This document shows positions 23,291 to 35,800 of a stretch of 64,000 bases of DNA, piece after piece. The notes under the pieces are model-generated. The model was not told where the DNA came from, searched no databases, and was given only the letters and a program-made list of their open reading frames with translations. How positions within the stretch are numbered: position 1 is the first letter of the stretch; each line of letters begins with the position of its first letter. The translations under genes were made by a program, and so were the position numbers. The DNA is from DASSUW01 sp036257565 (lineage in GTDB: Bacteria; Actinomycetota; Thermoleophilia; Solirubrobacterales; Solirubrobacteraceae), in assembly GCA_036257565.1 (NCBI GenBank), contig DATAFH010000063.1, forward strand, positions 1 to 64,000, read 5' to 3'.

Positions 23291-23842
23291 ATGCGCGTCC
23301 TGCTGGTCCTCGCCCTCGTGTCGCTCGTCGCCGTGGGATGCGGCCGCGGGGAGGGCGTCAAGACCACGGCGGAGACCGAGGGCCTGTACCTCGACATCAA
23401 CGGACTCAAGTACCAGGTCCAGCTGTCCCGCTACATGAACCCGGCCGACGTCGAGGACCGCGAGTACTTCATCGGGCTGCCGGAGACCACGCCGCAGCCG
23501 GCCGCCGACGAGACGTGGTTCGGCGTCTGGGTGCGGGTGGAGAACACGTCGGAGGACGAGACCCGCCCCTCGGCCACGCGCTGGGAGATCCATGACACGC
23601 AGGACAACGTCTACCGGCCGATCCCGATCAACCCGGAGGACAACCCGTTCGTCTACGAGCCGGTCGACGTCCCGCCCAAGACCGTGATCCCGCTGCCCAG
23701 CAACGCCGCCGGCCAGGGACCGATCCAGGGCTCGCTGCTGCTCTTCAAGATCCGGACCGACTCGCTCCAGAACCGCCCCCTCGAGCTGCGCTTCAGCAAC
23801 GGTGGCAGCTCGCAGGAGGGCACGTACGACCTCGACGTCTAG
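23291..23842 (+). CDS. Secreted lipoprotein, DUF4352-like
   Basis: A 183-aa lipoprotein. The signal peptide ends in VAVGCG (Cys17). The mature part is a beta-rich domain with the motif ETWFGVWVRVENTSEDETRP followed by ATRWEIHDTQDNVYRPIPIN and PPKTVIPLPSNAAGQGPIQG, resembling DUF4352-type immunoprotective extracellular folds. Function unknown. TAGACT (23278-23283) lies 7 nt before the ATG, so transcription is likely leaderless. Its stop overlaps the stop of the convergent penicillin-binding protein gene in CTAG. Confidence 0.8.
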   Translation: MRVLLVLALVSLVAVGCGRGEGVKTTAETEGLYLDINGLKYQVQLSRYMNPADVEDREYFIGLPETTPQPAADETWFGVWVRVENTSEDETRPSATRWEIHDTQDNVYRPIPINPEDNPFVYEPVDVPPKTVIPLPSNAAGQGPIQGSLLLFKIRTDSLQNRPLELRFSNGGSSQEGTYDLDV

Positions 23843-25548
23843 AGCGCGGCTGAGATCACCTGCGCGGCAGCGGGAGCGGCGACCTCGCCGCCCGCGCCCT
23901 GGGCGATCAGCAGGACGCAGACCGCGATCCTGGGGCGGCCGGCCGGGGCGTAGGCGGTGAACCAGGCGTCGGTGTCGGTGACGTCGGCGACCGCGGGCGC
24001 CTGGGACGGATCCTCGGGCACCGGGTCCTCGCTGACCGTCGAGCGCAGCTCGGCGGTGCCGGTCTTGCCCGCGACATTGACGCCATCGATCGCGGCCCCA
24101 ACGCCGGTGCCGCCGGTGACGACGGCGCGCATGCCGCGGCCGATGAAGCGGGCCACGTCGGGCGGCGTCGCCTGCCGTGACGAGGTGCGCTCCCCTCGCA
24201 GCAGGGTGGGCTCCACGAGCCGGCCGCGCTCGCCGATCGCCGCGCCCACGAGCGCCATCTGCAGCGGGGTCGTGAGGACCTTGCCCTGCCCGATCGCCGT
24301 CGAGCCGACCGCCAGGTCGTCGCCGATCTCGCCCGCCGCCGGGATCGTCGAGCGGGCCGCGCCCAGCAGCCGCGGGTCCTTGTTGAAGCCGAAGCGCTCC
24401 GCCGCCTGGACGAGCCGCTCGGCGCCCAGCTCGGCGCCCATGGGCGCGAAGACGGAGTTGCACGAGTGCGCGAACGAGTTGATGAGCGAGCCGCCGCACG
24501 ACTCGCCGTTGGCGTTCTCGAGCTCCACGCCCTCGAGCGTCGCCGCGGTCTGCACCGGGAAGGACTCGGAGCGCTTGACCGTCCCGGCCTCGAGGGCCCC
24601 CGCGAGCGTGATGATCTTGAACACCGAGCCGGGCGGCTGGGGCGCCGAGAAGGCGACGCCGGCGAGCGCCAGCACCTCGCCCGTGCTCGGCCGCACGGCG
24701 GCGATCCCGCCGTAGCGGCCGGCGAGCGCCTCGACCGCGGCGCGCTGGACGTCGGGGGCGATCGTGCTCCGCACGTTGGTGCCGGGCCGCGGCGAGCTCG
24801 AGGCCAGGATCCGCGTGCCCGCAAGCAGCTCGCCGCCCGGGGTGCCGGCGAGCTGGCGGTCGAACTCGCGCTCGAGCCCCGTGAGCCCCACCGGCGTGTC
24901 CGCCGGGATGCCGAGGGTGCGCAGCTCCGCCACCCGCTCCGGCGGCGCCGGGCCGACCCGGCCGGCGATCTCCGACGCGAGCGGGTCGAGGTCGGAGAGC
25001 CGCTCCTCGCCCTTGGCGATCGGCGTGCCGTCCCGGGCCTGGATCGTGGCGCGCTCGGGCATCCGCGTGGCCCGGGTCAGCTCCTCGCCTGCGCGCACGC
25101 CCGGGAACGTCAGGTGCGGCCCCCAGGCCACGGTCGGCTCGCCGTCCTCGCCCTCGACGATCGGCAGCGTGACGCTCTGGCGCAGATCGCCGAACACCCG
25201 CGTGCGCACGGACACGGGGACCTCGACCGCGTTGTCGCGCGCGTCGCGCGTGCCGTCGATGCGCAGGGCGGTGACGGTGGCCGTCGCCCGCGCTCGGCGG
25301 TAGCTGCGCGCGAACCGCCGCAGGGGCGTCTCCTGCCGGGCCCCGGGAGAGAGCATCGCGTACATCTCCGCGTAGTCCTCACGCTCCCAGGCGTCGGCGA
25401 ACGTCGTCGCCAGCCGGCGCTCCTCGGGCTCGTGCAGGCTCGCGGCCACCAGCCCGCCGGCGAACGCGCCGCCCGCGAGGACGAGCAGCGGCACAAGCCG
25501 CCGCATCCGAACACGCTGCTGGGGCGAGGGGGCGCGGGTCGAGACCAT
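23839..25548 (-). CDS. Class B penicillin-binding protein, MecA_N type
   Basis: A 569-aa membrane-anchored D,D-transpeptidase. One N-terminal anchor (PLLVLAGGAFAGGLVAASL) is followed by an NTF2-like domain of the MecA_N kind (TTFADAWEREDYAEMYAMLS), a dimerisation region, and the transpeptidase domain. The catalytic motifs are Ser308-x-x-Lys311 in PPGSVFKIITLAG, Ser362-x-Asn364 in HSCNSVFAPMG, and Lys495-Thr-Gly in VAGKTGTAEL. It cross-links septal or lateral peptidoglycan. The S-C-N motif with Cys before Asn is usual for this class. It is divergent from the MarP-like protease gene. Confidence 0.93.
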   Translation of the reverse strand: MVSTRAPSPQQRVRMRRLVPLLVLAGGAFAGGLVAASLHEPEERRLATTFADAWEREDYAEMYAMLSPGARQETPLRRFARSYRRARATATVTALRIDGTRDARDNAVEVPVSVRTRVFGDLRQSVTLPIVEGEDGEPTVAWGPHLTFPGVRAGEELTRATRMPERATIQARDGTPIAKGEERLSDLDPLASEIAGRVGPAPPERVAELRTLGIPADTPVGLTGLEREFDRQLAGTPGGELLAGTRILASSSPRPGTNVRSTIAPDVQRAAVEALAGRYGGIAAVRPSTGEVLALAGVAFSAPQPPGSVFKIITLAGALEAGTVKRSESFPVQTAATLEGVELENANGESCGGSLINSFAHSCNSVFAPMGAELGAERLVQAAERFGFNKDPRLLGAARSTIPAAGEIGDDLAVGSTAIGQGKVLTTPLQMALVGAAIGERGRLVEPTLLRGERTSSRQATPPDVARFIGRGMRAVVTGGTGVGAAIDGVNVAGKTGTAELRSTVSEDPVPEDPSQAPAVADVTDTDAWFTAYAPAGRPRIAVCVLLIAQGAGGEVAAPAAAQVISAAL

Positions 25549-25590
25549 CCCGAGAGGTGGAGGGTAGGAGGGTGAGTACGCTCGGGTCAG

Positions 25591-26730
25591 GTGACAGGGA
25601 TCGACTGGGTGATCCTCGGCGCGGTGGCGCTCCTCGCGATCTTCGGCTGGGCGCAGGGCTTCATCGCCGGAGCCCTCGCTCTCCTGGGCTTCGCCGCGGG
25701 CGCGTGGCTGGCCACCCGGCTGGCCCCGGTCGTGCTCCCCGAGGGCGATGAGTCACAGTGGGCGCCGGCCTTCGCGCTGGCGGGGGCGATCGTCGCCGGC
25801 GGCATGCTGGCGGCGGGCTTCGAAGGGCTGGGCTCGCGGCTCCGGCGGCGGTTCGCGTCGCCGGCCTTTGCGGCCGTCGACGGGGCGCTGGGTGCGGTAC
25901 TCACGGCCTGCGTCGGCCTGCTGATCGCGTGGGTGCTCGGCGCGCTGGCGCTGCAGTCGGCGCCCGACATCCGGCGCGACGTGCAGCGCTCGGCGATCCT
26001 GCGCCAGCTCAACGCCGTGCTGCCGCCCACCGGGCCCCTGCTCAACACGCTGCGGGCGCTGGACCCGTTCCCGCGCATCGACGGTCCCGAGGCGCGTGTG
26101 CCGGCGCCGCGGCAGGGGATCACACGGGACCCCGAGGTCACCGCCGCACGCCCGAGTGTCGTGAAGATCCTCGGCACCGCCTGCGGCGTGGGCGTCGAGG
26201 GCTCGGGCTGGGTCGCCCGGCCGGGGGTGGTGGTGACGAACGCCCACGTCGTGGCCGGCCAGGACGACACGCGGATCCTGCCGGGCGGGCGCGAGCCCGG
26301 CCTCGACGCGCAGGCCATCCACTTCGACCCGCGCAACGACCTCGCGGTGCTGCGCGTACCGGGGCTCGGCGCCTCCGCGCTCGACATCGCCTCCGACCCG
26401 CCGGCCGGCACGTCGGCGGCGATCCTCGGCTTCCCGCTCAACGGGCCCTACGACGTGCGGGCGGGGCGGCTCGGACAGACGCGCGAGGTCGTCAGCCAGG
26501 ACGCCTACGGGCGCGGGCCGGTGCGCCGGCGCATCGTCGCCCTGCGCGGCGCGGTGCGCTCGGGCAACTCGGGCGGCCCGATGGTCGACGGCCAGGGTCG
26601 GGTGGTGGCGACGATCTTCGCCGCCACCACGAGCGGGCCGCGCGGCGGCTACGGCGTTCCGAACGCGGTGGTGCGTTTCGCGCTCGCGGGCGCGCGCGAG
26701 CCGGTCTCCACAGGCCCGTGCGGGGGGTGA
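25591..26730 (+). CDS. Membrane serine protease, CvpA-trypsin fusion (MarP-like)
   Basis: A 379-aa protein with the layout of mycobacterial MarP (Rv3671c). Residues about 1-165 hold four membrane helices of the CvpA/colicin V type. The extracytoplasmic trypsin-like domain has His in VVVTNAHVVAG, Asp in PRNDLAVLRV, and Ser in GNSGGPMVDGQG. One Cys lies at the start of the protease domain (LGTACGVG) and one at the C-terminus (STGPCGG), as in the regulatory disulphide of MarP. It is expected to protect against acid and oxidative stress by cutting wall enzymes. TACGCT (25577-25582) lies 8 nt before the GTG, suggesting a leaderless message. Confidence 0.9.
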   Translation: MTGIDWVILGAVALLAIFGWAQGFIAGALALLGFAAGAWLATRLAPVVLPEGDESQWAPAFALAGAIVAGGMLAAGFEGLGSRLRRRFASPAFAAVDGALGAVLTACVGLLIAWVLGALALQSAPDIRRDVQRSAILRQLNAVLPPTGPLLNTLRALDPFPRIDGPEARVPAPRQGITRDPEVTAARPSVVKILGTACGVGVEGSGWVARPGVVVTNAHVVAGQDDTRILPGGREPGLDAQAIHFDPRNDLAVLRVPGLGASALDIASDPPAGTSAAILGFPLNGPYDVRAGRLGQTREVVSQDAYGRGPVRRRIVALRGAVRSGNSGGPMVDGQGRVVATIFAATTSGPRGGYGVPNAVVRFALAGAREPVSTGPCGG

Positions 26731-26749
26731 GCTACCCTCGGCGGTTCGT

Positions 26750-28984
<2,235 letters not shown>

Positions 28985-29018
28985 CGGCGACAGCGTAAGC
29001 CCGGCCTGTTACCTAGGG

Positions 29019-29158
29019 CCGGGCGGACCGCTGCGGTCTGGCTCGGCCCGGCGGACCGCCGCGGTCTGGCTCGGCCGGGCGGAGGGCTGCGGTCTGGCTC
29101 GACCGGGCGGAGCGCCGCGGTCTGGCTGGACCGGGCGGAGCGCCGCGGTTCGCGGACG
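29019..29158. repeat. 28-bp tandem repeat array, five units
   Basis: Five units start at 29019, 29047, 29075, 29103 and 29131. The consensus opens CCGGGCGGASCGCYGCGGTC and continues TGGCTSGR. Units 1-4 are close to one another; unit 5 diverges in its last eight bases. It lies just after topB. There is no spacer between units, so it is not a CRISPR array. Confidence 0.85.
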
Positions 29159-29231
29159 TCCCGCGGACAACGCGCGGGTGGACGTTCCGGCGGAAACGCG
29201 CGGGTGGACGTTCCCGCGGGAACGCCCGGGC
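29154..29231. repeat. 26-bp tandem repeat array, three units
   Basis: Three units start at 29154, 29180 and 29206, each opening GGACGTYCC followed by a GCGGRMAACGC-type core and CGGGT. It directly follows and slightly overlaps the 28-bp array. Its last unit ends 3 bp before the convergent stop at 29235. Confidence 0.8.
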
Positions 29232-29234
29232 TGC

Positions 29235-29546
29235 CTAGGCGGACGGCTCGATCTCGCGGGGGGCGGCGTCGCCCTCGGTCGCGCCGTCGCGGAGCTGGCG
29301 CTGCGGCGGCTGGCCGGTGAGCGCGCGCCAGAAGGCGACGCAGCCGGCGGCCAGCGAGGCGAGCAGCTCCGCGAACGGACCCGCGGGGCGCTCCTCGCTC
29401 ACGACGGCCTGGATCTCGGGGACGCCGGCGCCGCTGTCCTGCGTCCAGGCGACGAACAGCTCCTCGCTGCCGACGATGTCTGCAAGGTTCGCGGCCAGCA
29501 CGAGATCGGCGTCCGTATGGTCCATCGGCAGATGAAGGTGCGGCAT
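29235..29546 (-). CDS. Hypothetical protein
   Basis: A 103-aa protein from ATG 29546, with GGGGAG about 8 nt upstream. The N-terminal half (MPHLHLPMDHTDADLVLAAN, LADIVGSEELFVAWTQDSG) is acidic. The second half has a moderately hydrophobic helix (FAELLASLAAGCVAFWRALT), then a charged tail. No family is recognised. It is flanked on both sides by repeat arrays, so it sits in an unstable-looking island between topB and addB. Confidence 0.6.
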   Translation of the reverse strand: MPHLHLPMDHTDADLVLAANLADIVGSEELFVAWTQDSGAGVPEIQAVVSEERPAGPFAELLASLAAGCVAFWRALTGQPPQRQLRDGATEGDAAPREIEPSA

Positions 29547-29918
29547 CTCGGCACTCCCCAGGGTGCGTTGGCTTCCGATCCGAGTAAACGGCTTCCAGCG
29601 TGCCAACTTGAGGCGCCGCGCGCCGCTGTACATCCGTCCAGTCGGCGGCCGAAGGTCCGAAATCTGAAACGTCCCACCCGCCGCAGCGGGGGCCTCCCGA
29701 ACCCGTCCTGCCGGTCCGGGGCCTCCCTCGAACCGTCCTGCCGCCCGGGGACTCCCTCGAACGAACCGTTCTCTCCGCCACCGCGGATCTCTTCCCCTCG
29801 AGGGCGGCCCGCTGAGTCACTCCGCCGGCCAACCCCGCGGATCCCGGCGCGCTCCAGGGCGGCCCGCTCCTCACCCCTCCGGTGAACCTGTCCGGTGGGC
29901 GCGCGACCCTGAGGGGCC
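29547..29918. other. 372-bp gene-free region with degenerate repeats
   Basis: No gene is supported here. Between about 29690 and 29785 there are two to three imperfect copies of a unit of roughly 29 bp: CCTCCCGAACCCGTCCTGCC near 29693 recurs as CCTCCCTCGAACCGTCCTGC near 29722 and, shortened, as ACTCCCTCGAACGAACCGTT near 29751. A further pair, GGGCGGCCCGCT, occurs at about 29801 and 29860. GTTTACTC near 29590 lies in the likely promoter region of the leftward hypothetical gene. Confidence 0.5.
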
Positions 29919-32897
29919 GTGGCTCTCACCCTGATCACCGGTCCGGCGAACGCCGCCAAGGCGGGCGCCGTGCTCGAGCGCTTTCGCGCCGCACTTCCGC
30001 GCGAGCCGGTCCTCGTGGTGCCGATGCCCGCCGACGCCGAGCACTACGGCCGCGAGCTGGCCGCCGAGGGGATCGTGATCGGCGCCGAGGTCGTGACGTT
30101 CGACCGGTTGATCCACGTGCTGGCCGAGGCCGCCGGGGTGCGGGAGCGGCGGCTGGGCCGCGTGGCTCGCGAGCGGGTGCTGCGCGCGACGGTGGCGGAG
30201 ACGCGGCTGGATGCGCTCGCCCGGTCGGCGGCCGCTCCCGGCTTCGCGACGGCCCTCGGGACGCTGTTCGCCGAGCTGGGCCGCTCCCTGGTCGGCCCGG
30301 GGCGGTTCATCAAGGCCGTGCGCGACTGGGTCGCCGCGGGGGACGCTCCCGCACACGCGGAGGAGCTCGCGGCCCTGTTCGGCGCCTACCACCGGCGGCT
30401 GGAGCGACTCGGCGTCGTCGATGCGGAGGGTCTCGCGCGGGCGACGCTCGATGCCCTGCGCCGCCGGCCCGACGCCTGGGGCGGCCGGCCCATCTTCGTC
30501 TACGGCTTCGACGACCTGACGCCGCTCCAGCGCGACGCGGTCGAGACGCTCGCCCGCCACGCCGACGTCTGCATCTCGCTCGCGTACGAGCCGGGCCGTG
30601 CCGCGTTCGCGGGCCGGGCCGAGACCGTCGAGCTGCTCAAGCCGCTGGCCGAGCGCCACGAGCTCCTCCCGGACCGGTCCGAGCACTACGCGCCCGCCTC
30701 GCGCGGCGCGCTGCACCACCTCGAGCGCGCCCTCTTCGAGCCGGGCACCCCGCGCCGGTCGCCCAACGGCGCCGTGCGGCGGCTCGAGGCAGGCGGCGAG
30801 CGTGCCGAAGCGGAGCTCGTCGCGGCCGCGGTGCTCGAGCTCATGGGCGCCGGCCTGCTGGCCGAGGACATCGCCGTGCTCGTGCGTGGCGGCGCCGACG
30901 AGGCACCCGTTCTCGGCCACGTGCTGGAGAGCTACGGCGTGCCAGTGGCCGTCGAGCGCCGGACGCCGCTCGCCCGTACGCGGCTCGGCGCCGGGATCCT
31001 CGCCGGCGCCCGCGCCGCGATGCCGGGCGGCACCGCCACGGACCTCCTCACCTGGCTCCGAACCCCGGGCCGCCTCCCAGACGCCGACCTCGCTGACGAC
31101 CTCGAGGCCCGGGTCCGCCGCAACGACATCACGACGGCGACCGAGGTCCGCCGTCTGCTCGAGGGCGACTCGAGGGCTTCGGCGGCCGACGCCCCGCAAC
31201 CGGAGACCGACCGCACGGATTCGGCCACGGGCATGGTCGGTGGGCTGACGGACGCGCTCGCTCGGCTTGCGGATGCGGCCGTGGCGGGTGCTGAGGCGCT
31301 GCTGGAGGCGCTGGTGGCCGAGGGGGACGGGATCTGGACGGCGCCGCACCGGCGTGCCGCCGCGGTGCTCGGGCTTGAGGAGGCGGCCGACGCGCGGGCG
31401 GCTGCTGCGCTGCGGGGCGCTGCGGAGGAGCTGCGTGGGCTCGCTGCCGCCGATCCCGCGCTCGTCGGCGGCCCCGCCGAGGTGCTCGAGGCGCTGACCG
31501 CCGTGCAGGTGCGGGAGCCGGCGGTGCCCGGCGGGGTCCTCGTCGCCGACCCGCTCGCGATCCGGGCTCGACGGTTCCGTGCCGTGCTCGTGTGCGGCCT
31601 GCAGGAGGGGGCGTTCCCGCGGCATCCGCTTCCCGAGCCCTTCGTCGACGACGGCGCCCGCGCTGCCCTCGCACGGTCGAGCGGGTTGGTGCTGCCGCGC
31701 CACGAGGACGTCCTCGCGCGCGAGCGGTACCTGTTCTACGCCGCCGTCTCGCGGCCCGAGGAGGTGCTCTTCCTCTCGTTCCGCTCAGCCGATGAGGAGG
31801 GCGATCCGCTGCAGCCGTCGGCGTTCCTCGACGACGTCCGGGCGCTCTTCACCGACGAGCTGTGGCAGCGGCGCGGCCGGAGGCTGCTGTCCGAGGTCAC
31901 GTGGCCGCCGGCCTCCGCCCCCACGCCGCACGAGCTCCGCCGCTCGCGGGCGGCCGAGGAGCAGCGGCCCGACCCGCCCCCGCTCGGATCGCCGCAGACC
32001 GACGCCGTGCTGGCCCTGCTGGCCGCGCGGGAGACGGAGGCGGCGCGCGGACTCGAGACCTTCGCGGGATGCGGCGTGCGCTGGCTCGTCGAGAGCCTGC
32101 TCCGGCCGCGTCGCACCGAGCCAGATCCCGAGCCGATGCGCCGAGGCTCGATCGCCCACGCCGTCCTCGAACGGACCCTGCGCCGGCTCGGCGACCGCGA
32201 GGGCTCCGCGCGGTTGACGCCCGACTCGCTCCCCGCCGCGCTCGAGGAGCTGGAGGCGGCGATCGGCGATCTGCGGTCCACGGCCGCGGGCACGCGGGCG
32301 CGGGCGGTGCTGCGCGAGCTCGAGGTCGACCTGCGGCGGCTGCTCCGCCACGAGGCCGAGTGCGGCGCCGGGCTCGAGCCGCGCCGCCTCGAATGGAGCT
32401 TCGGCGGCGCTGAGGACGAGCACGGCCCGCTCCCGCTGCCGGGCACGAGCCTCGGCGTCGCGGGTCGCGTCGACCGGATCGACCTCGACGCGGCCGGCCG
32501 CGCCATCATCCGCGACTACAAGGGCCGCACGGTCACGGCGGGAGCCCGCTGGGCGGTCGACCGCAAGCTCCAGGTCGCGCTCTACGCGCTCGCCGCCCGC
32601 GAGCTGCTCGGCATCGAGCCGGTCGGCGCGCTCTACCAGCCCGTCGGCCACCGCGACGTACGCCCCCGCGGAATCGTCCGCGACGACGTACCCGGCCGGT
32701 ACGTGAACGGCGATGTCGTCGACGGCGACGCGTTCGACGCCGCGCTCGACGAGGCGCGCGAGGCGGCCGGCCGCGCCGCCGCCGACCTCCAGTCGGGCCG
32801 CATCCGCGCGTGCCCGGACGCGTGCTCGCCGATGGGCGGCTGCGCCTACCCGGCGATCTGCCGTGCGAGCGAGGCCGCCCCCGAGGAAGCCGCATGA
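29919..32897 (+). CDS. addB: AddB-like PD-(D/E)XK exonuclease/helicase subunit
   Basis: A 992-aa protein from a GTG. The N-terminus TLITGPANAAKAGAVLERFR occupies the Walker A position but lacks the canonical GKT, so ATP hydrolysis is doubtful. The middle resembles an inactivated UvrD-like helicase (VFYGF-type segment IFVYGFDDLTPLQRDAVETL; CGLQEGAFPRHPLPEPFVDD). The C-terminal nuclease has IRDYKGRTVTAG and KLQVALYALAARELLG. Cysteines in FAGCGVRWL and CPDACSPMGGCAYPAIC fit the iron-sulphur staple of AddB. It overlaps the helicase gene by ATGA. The pair processes double-strand breaks for RecA loading. Confidence 0.85.
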   Translation: MALTLITGPANAAKAGAVLERFRAALPREPVLVVPMPADAEHYGRELAAEGIVIGAEVVTFDRLIHVLAEAAGVRERRLGRVARERVLRATVAETRLDALARSAAAPGFATALGTLFAELGRSLVGPGRFIKAVRDWVAAGDAPAHAEELAALFGAYHRRLERLGVVDAEGLARATLDALRRRPDAWGGRPIFVYGFDDLTPLQRDAVETLARHADVCISLAYEPGRAAFAGRAETVELLKPLAERHELLPDRSEHYAPASRGALHHLERALFEPGTPRRSPNGAVRRLEAGGERAEAELVAAAVLELMGAGLLAEDIAVLVRGGADEAPVLGHVLESYGVPVAVERRTPLARTRLGAGILAGARAAMPGGTATDLLTWLRTPGRLPDADLADDLEARVRRNDITTATEVRRLLEGDSRASAADAPQPETDRTDSATGMVGGLTDALARLADAAVAGAEALLEALVAEGDGIWTAPHRRAAAVLGLEEAADARAAAALRGAAEELRGLAAADPALVGGPAEVLEALTAVQVREPAVPGGVLVADPLAIRARRFRAVLVCGLQEGAFPRHPLPEPFVDDGARAALARSSGLVLPRHEDVLARERYLFYAAVSRPEEVLFLSFRSADEEGDPLQPSAFLDDVRALFTDELWQRRGRRLLSEVTWPPASAPTPHELRRSRAAEEQRPDPPPLGSPQTDAVLALLAARETEAARGLETFAGCGVRWLVESLLRPRRTEPDPEPMRRGSIAHAVLERTLRRLGDREGSARLTPDSLPAALEELEAAIGDLRSTAAGTRARAVLRELEVDLRRLLRHEAECGAGLEPRRLEWSFGGAEDEHGPLPLPGTSLGVAGRVDRIDLDAAGRAIIRDYKGRTVTAGARWAVDRKLQVALYALAARELLGIEPVGALYQPVGHRDVRPRGIVRDDVPGRYVNGDVVDGDAFDAALDEAREAAGRAAADLQSGRIRACPDACSPMGGCAYPAICRASEAAPEEAA

Positions 32898-35800
32898 CCG
32901 TCCTCGCGACCGGCACCGACGACGTGGACCGCGCCGAGGGTGTCGCCGCCGCTCCCGGCGGGGGCGCCCGCGGCGGCGGGTCGCCGGACTCGGGCGGGGC
33001 CGCGCGCCCCGGCTCGTCGGCGGGAGTGGACGCCGACCGCCGGCCGGGGCCGCCGTTCACACCCGACCAGCGCGCTGCGGTGGAGGACCGGGCGGGATCG
33101 GCGCTGCTGGCCGCCAATGCCGGGTCCGGGAAGACCGCCGTGATGGTGGAGCGGTTCGTGGAGGCGGTGCTCGAGGACGGTGTCCGCGTCGGGGCGATCC
33201 TCGCGCTTACCTTCACCGAGAAGGCGGCCGGGGAGCTGCGGGAGCGGGTTCGGAGGCGCTTCACAGCCCTCGGTGAGGTCGAGGCCGCGCGGGACGCCGA
33301 GGCGGCGTGGATCGGGACGATCCACGGCTTCTGCGCGCGCGTGCTGCGGGCGCGGCCGCTGGCAGCCGGGCTCGACCCGCGCTTCGACGTGCTCGACGAG
33401 GCCGCGGCCGCCCGGCTCGCCGAGCGGGCCTTTGAGACGGCGCTGGACGCCTGGGCCGCGGCTCAGGGCGCGCCGGCCGTCGACCTCGCGGCGGCCTACG
33501 GACCCGGGCTGAAGGACATGATCACCGGCGCGCACGAGGCGCTGCGCAGCCGCGGGCACTCGCGCCCCCGGCTGCCGATCCCAGTACGCAAGGGCGCCCC
33601 GGACCCCAAGCAGCTCACCGCGGCCCGCGACGCCGCCGCCGCCGCGCTCAGCACGGCGGCCGACGGCAAGAAGGTCGCCGCTGCGCGCGCGGCGCTCGAC
33701 GCGCTCAGCTTTCCCGCCGACGGTGGCACGCCCTGGCCGGCCGACCTCGACGCCGCCACGCTCGGAAGCGGCGCAAAGGCGCTCGACGAGCCGGCCTGCG
33801 TCGCCTACCGCGAGGCATGGGAGGCGTACCGGTCCGCGTGCGCCGACCACCACGCGCGCCAAGCGCTGATCCTGCTCGACGACCTGCTCGACCGCTTCGG
33901 CGCCGCGTACGAGCAAGCCAAGACGGCCCGTGCCGCAGTCGACTTCGCCGACCTCGAGCTGCGCGTCCGCGACCTCCTCCAGGACGCCCACTCCCGTCAC
34001 ACCTGGGCGCAGCGGTTCACGCTCATCATGGTCGACGAGTTCCAGGACACGAACCGGCTGCAGCTCGACGTCCTCGAGGCGCTCGAGCGCGACAACCTGT
34101 TCGCCGTCGGCGACGAGTTCCAGTCGATCTACGGCTTCCGCCACGCGGACGTGACGATCTTCCGGGAGCGGCGCGCCCGCCTCCCCGCCTCGAGGATCAG
34201 GCGGCTCACGCACAACTTCCGCTCCGCCGCGCCGCTGCTCGAGGTCATAAACGCGGCGTTCGCGCCCGAGCTCGGGCCTGAGTTCGCGCCGCTCGTCCCC
34301 GGCCTGCCGCGCGTGGCCGAGCCGCCCGCGGGCGCCCCGCTTCGCCTGTTCGACCCCGACGGCGGTCCCGCGGCAGGCGACCCGCCCGTCGAGCTGCTGG
34401 TGACCGACACCCGAGGCTGGCACGAGCCCGAGCTGGAGCGCGTACTCGGGCTCGCCGGCGGCGGCGCACAGCCCTGGCGCCGGGCCGAGGCCCGGGTCGT
34501 GGCCCATCGCCTCCGCGCCGAGGTAGGCGCCGGAAGGCGGCCGGGCGACATCGTCGTGCTCGTGCGCGCGACCGGCTCGCTGCGCCTGCTCGAGCAGGCG
34601 CTCGAGGAGCAGGGCCTGCCGACCTACGTCGTCGGCGGTCGCGGCTACTGGTCGCAGGAGCAGGTGCGCGACGGCATCGCCTACCTTTCCGCGCTCGCGA
34701 ACCCGCAGGACGAGGAGGCGCTGCTCGCGGTCCTCGCCTCGCCGTTCTGCGGCGCCGGGACCGACGCGCTCGTGCTGCTGACGCAGGCGGGCCGGGAGAG
34801 CGGCCGAGGCGCCTGGGCGGCGCTGCGCGACGGCGACGGCGACTGGCTGAAGCCCCTCCTCGAGGGCGAGCGCAAGCGCCTCGAGGCGTTCGCGCGCTTC
34901 TTCGCCGCCGAGCGGCCGCGCGCCGAACGGACGCCGGCCGAGGCGCTGCTCGAACGCGCCGTGGCGGCGACCGGCTACGACCTCGCGGTGCTGGCCCGCA
35001 GCGGGGGCGACCGTCGGCTCGCCAACCTGCGCAAGCTCATGCGCCTGGCGCGCGACTACGAGCGGGCCGAGGGCCCGGACCTGCGCGGCTTCCTCGCCTA
35101 CGCCGTGACCCAGGACCTCGCCGAGGCCCGCGAGGGCGAGGCGGCGCTCGAGTCCGACGGGCTCGACGCGGTGCGGCTGATGACCATCCACCGGGCCAAG
35201 GGGCTCGAGTTCCCGGTCGTCTGCGTGGCCGATCTCGGCCGCGCCGCCGCCACCGTCCGCAGCCGCCTGCTCGTCGGCGAGGGCGAGGCGGGCCTGCGGC
35301 TCGCGCCGATCGGCGGCGGCGACGCCATCCCCGCACTCGCCTGGGAGCGGCTCGCGGACGAGGCCAAGCTGGCGGAGGACGAGGAGGAGCGGCGCCTCTT
35401 CTACGTGGCCATGACCCGTGCGAAGGAGCGCTTGATCCTCTCCGGCGGCGTGGACTGCGGGCGCCTGCCGGCGCCCCGGCCCGGCGGCCCGCCGATCGAC
35501 TGGGTCTGGCGTGCGCTGGGCGACGACGTGAGCGAGCGCGAGGACTCGCGCTTCCGGTGCCGGGTCAACGCTCCCGCCACGCTCGGGATCGTGCTCCCGG
35601 AGAGCGCGCTCGACCCCGCCGGACGGCCGCGCGCCGGCGCCCCGGCCACCGCGCTGCCCGACGCGCCGGCCGTGCTGCCGGCGCCGCCCGCTCGCCCCCG
35701 GCCGGCGCCGCAGCGCCTCTCCTACAGCGCCCTGGGCGCCTACGCCCGCTGCGGCTACCGCTTCTACCTCGAGCGCGTCCTCGGCCTGCCCCGGGTGGCC

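Noticed and set aside
29019..29231. CRISPR array
   Set aside because: Units are directly adjacent with no spacers, and no cas genes are present.
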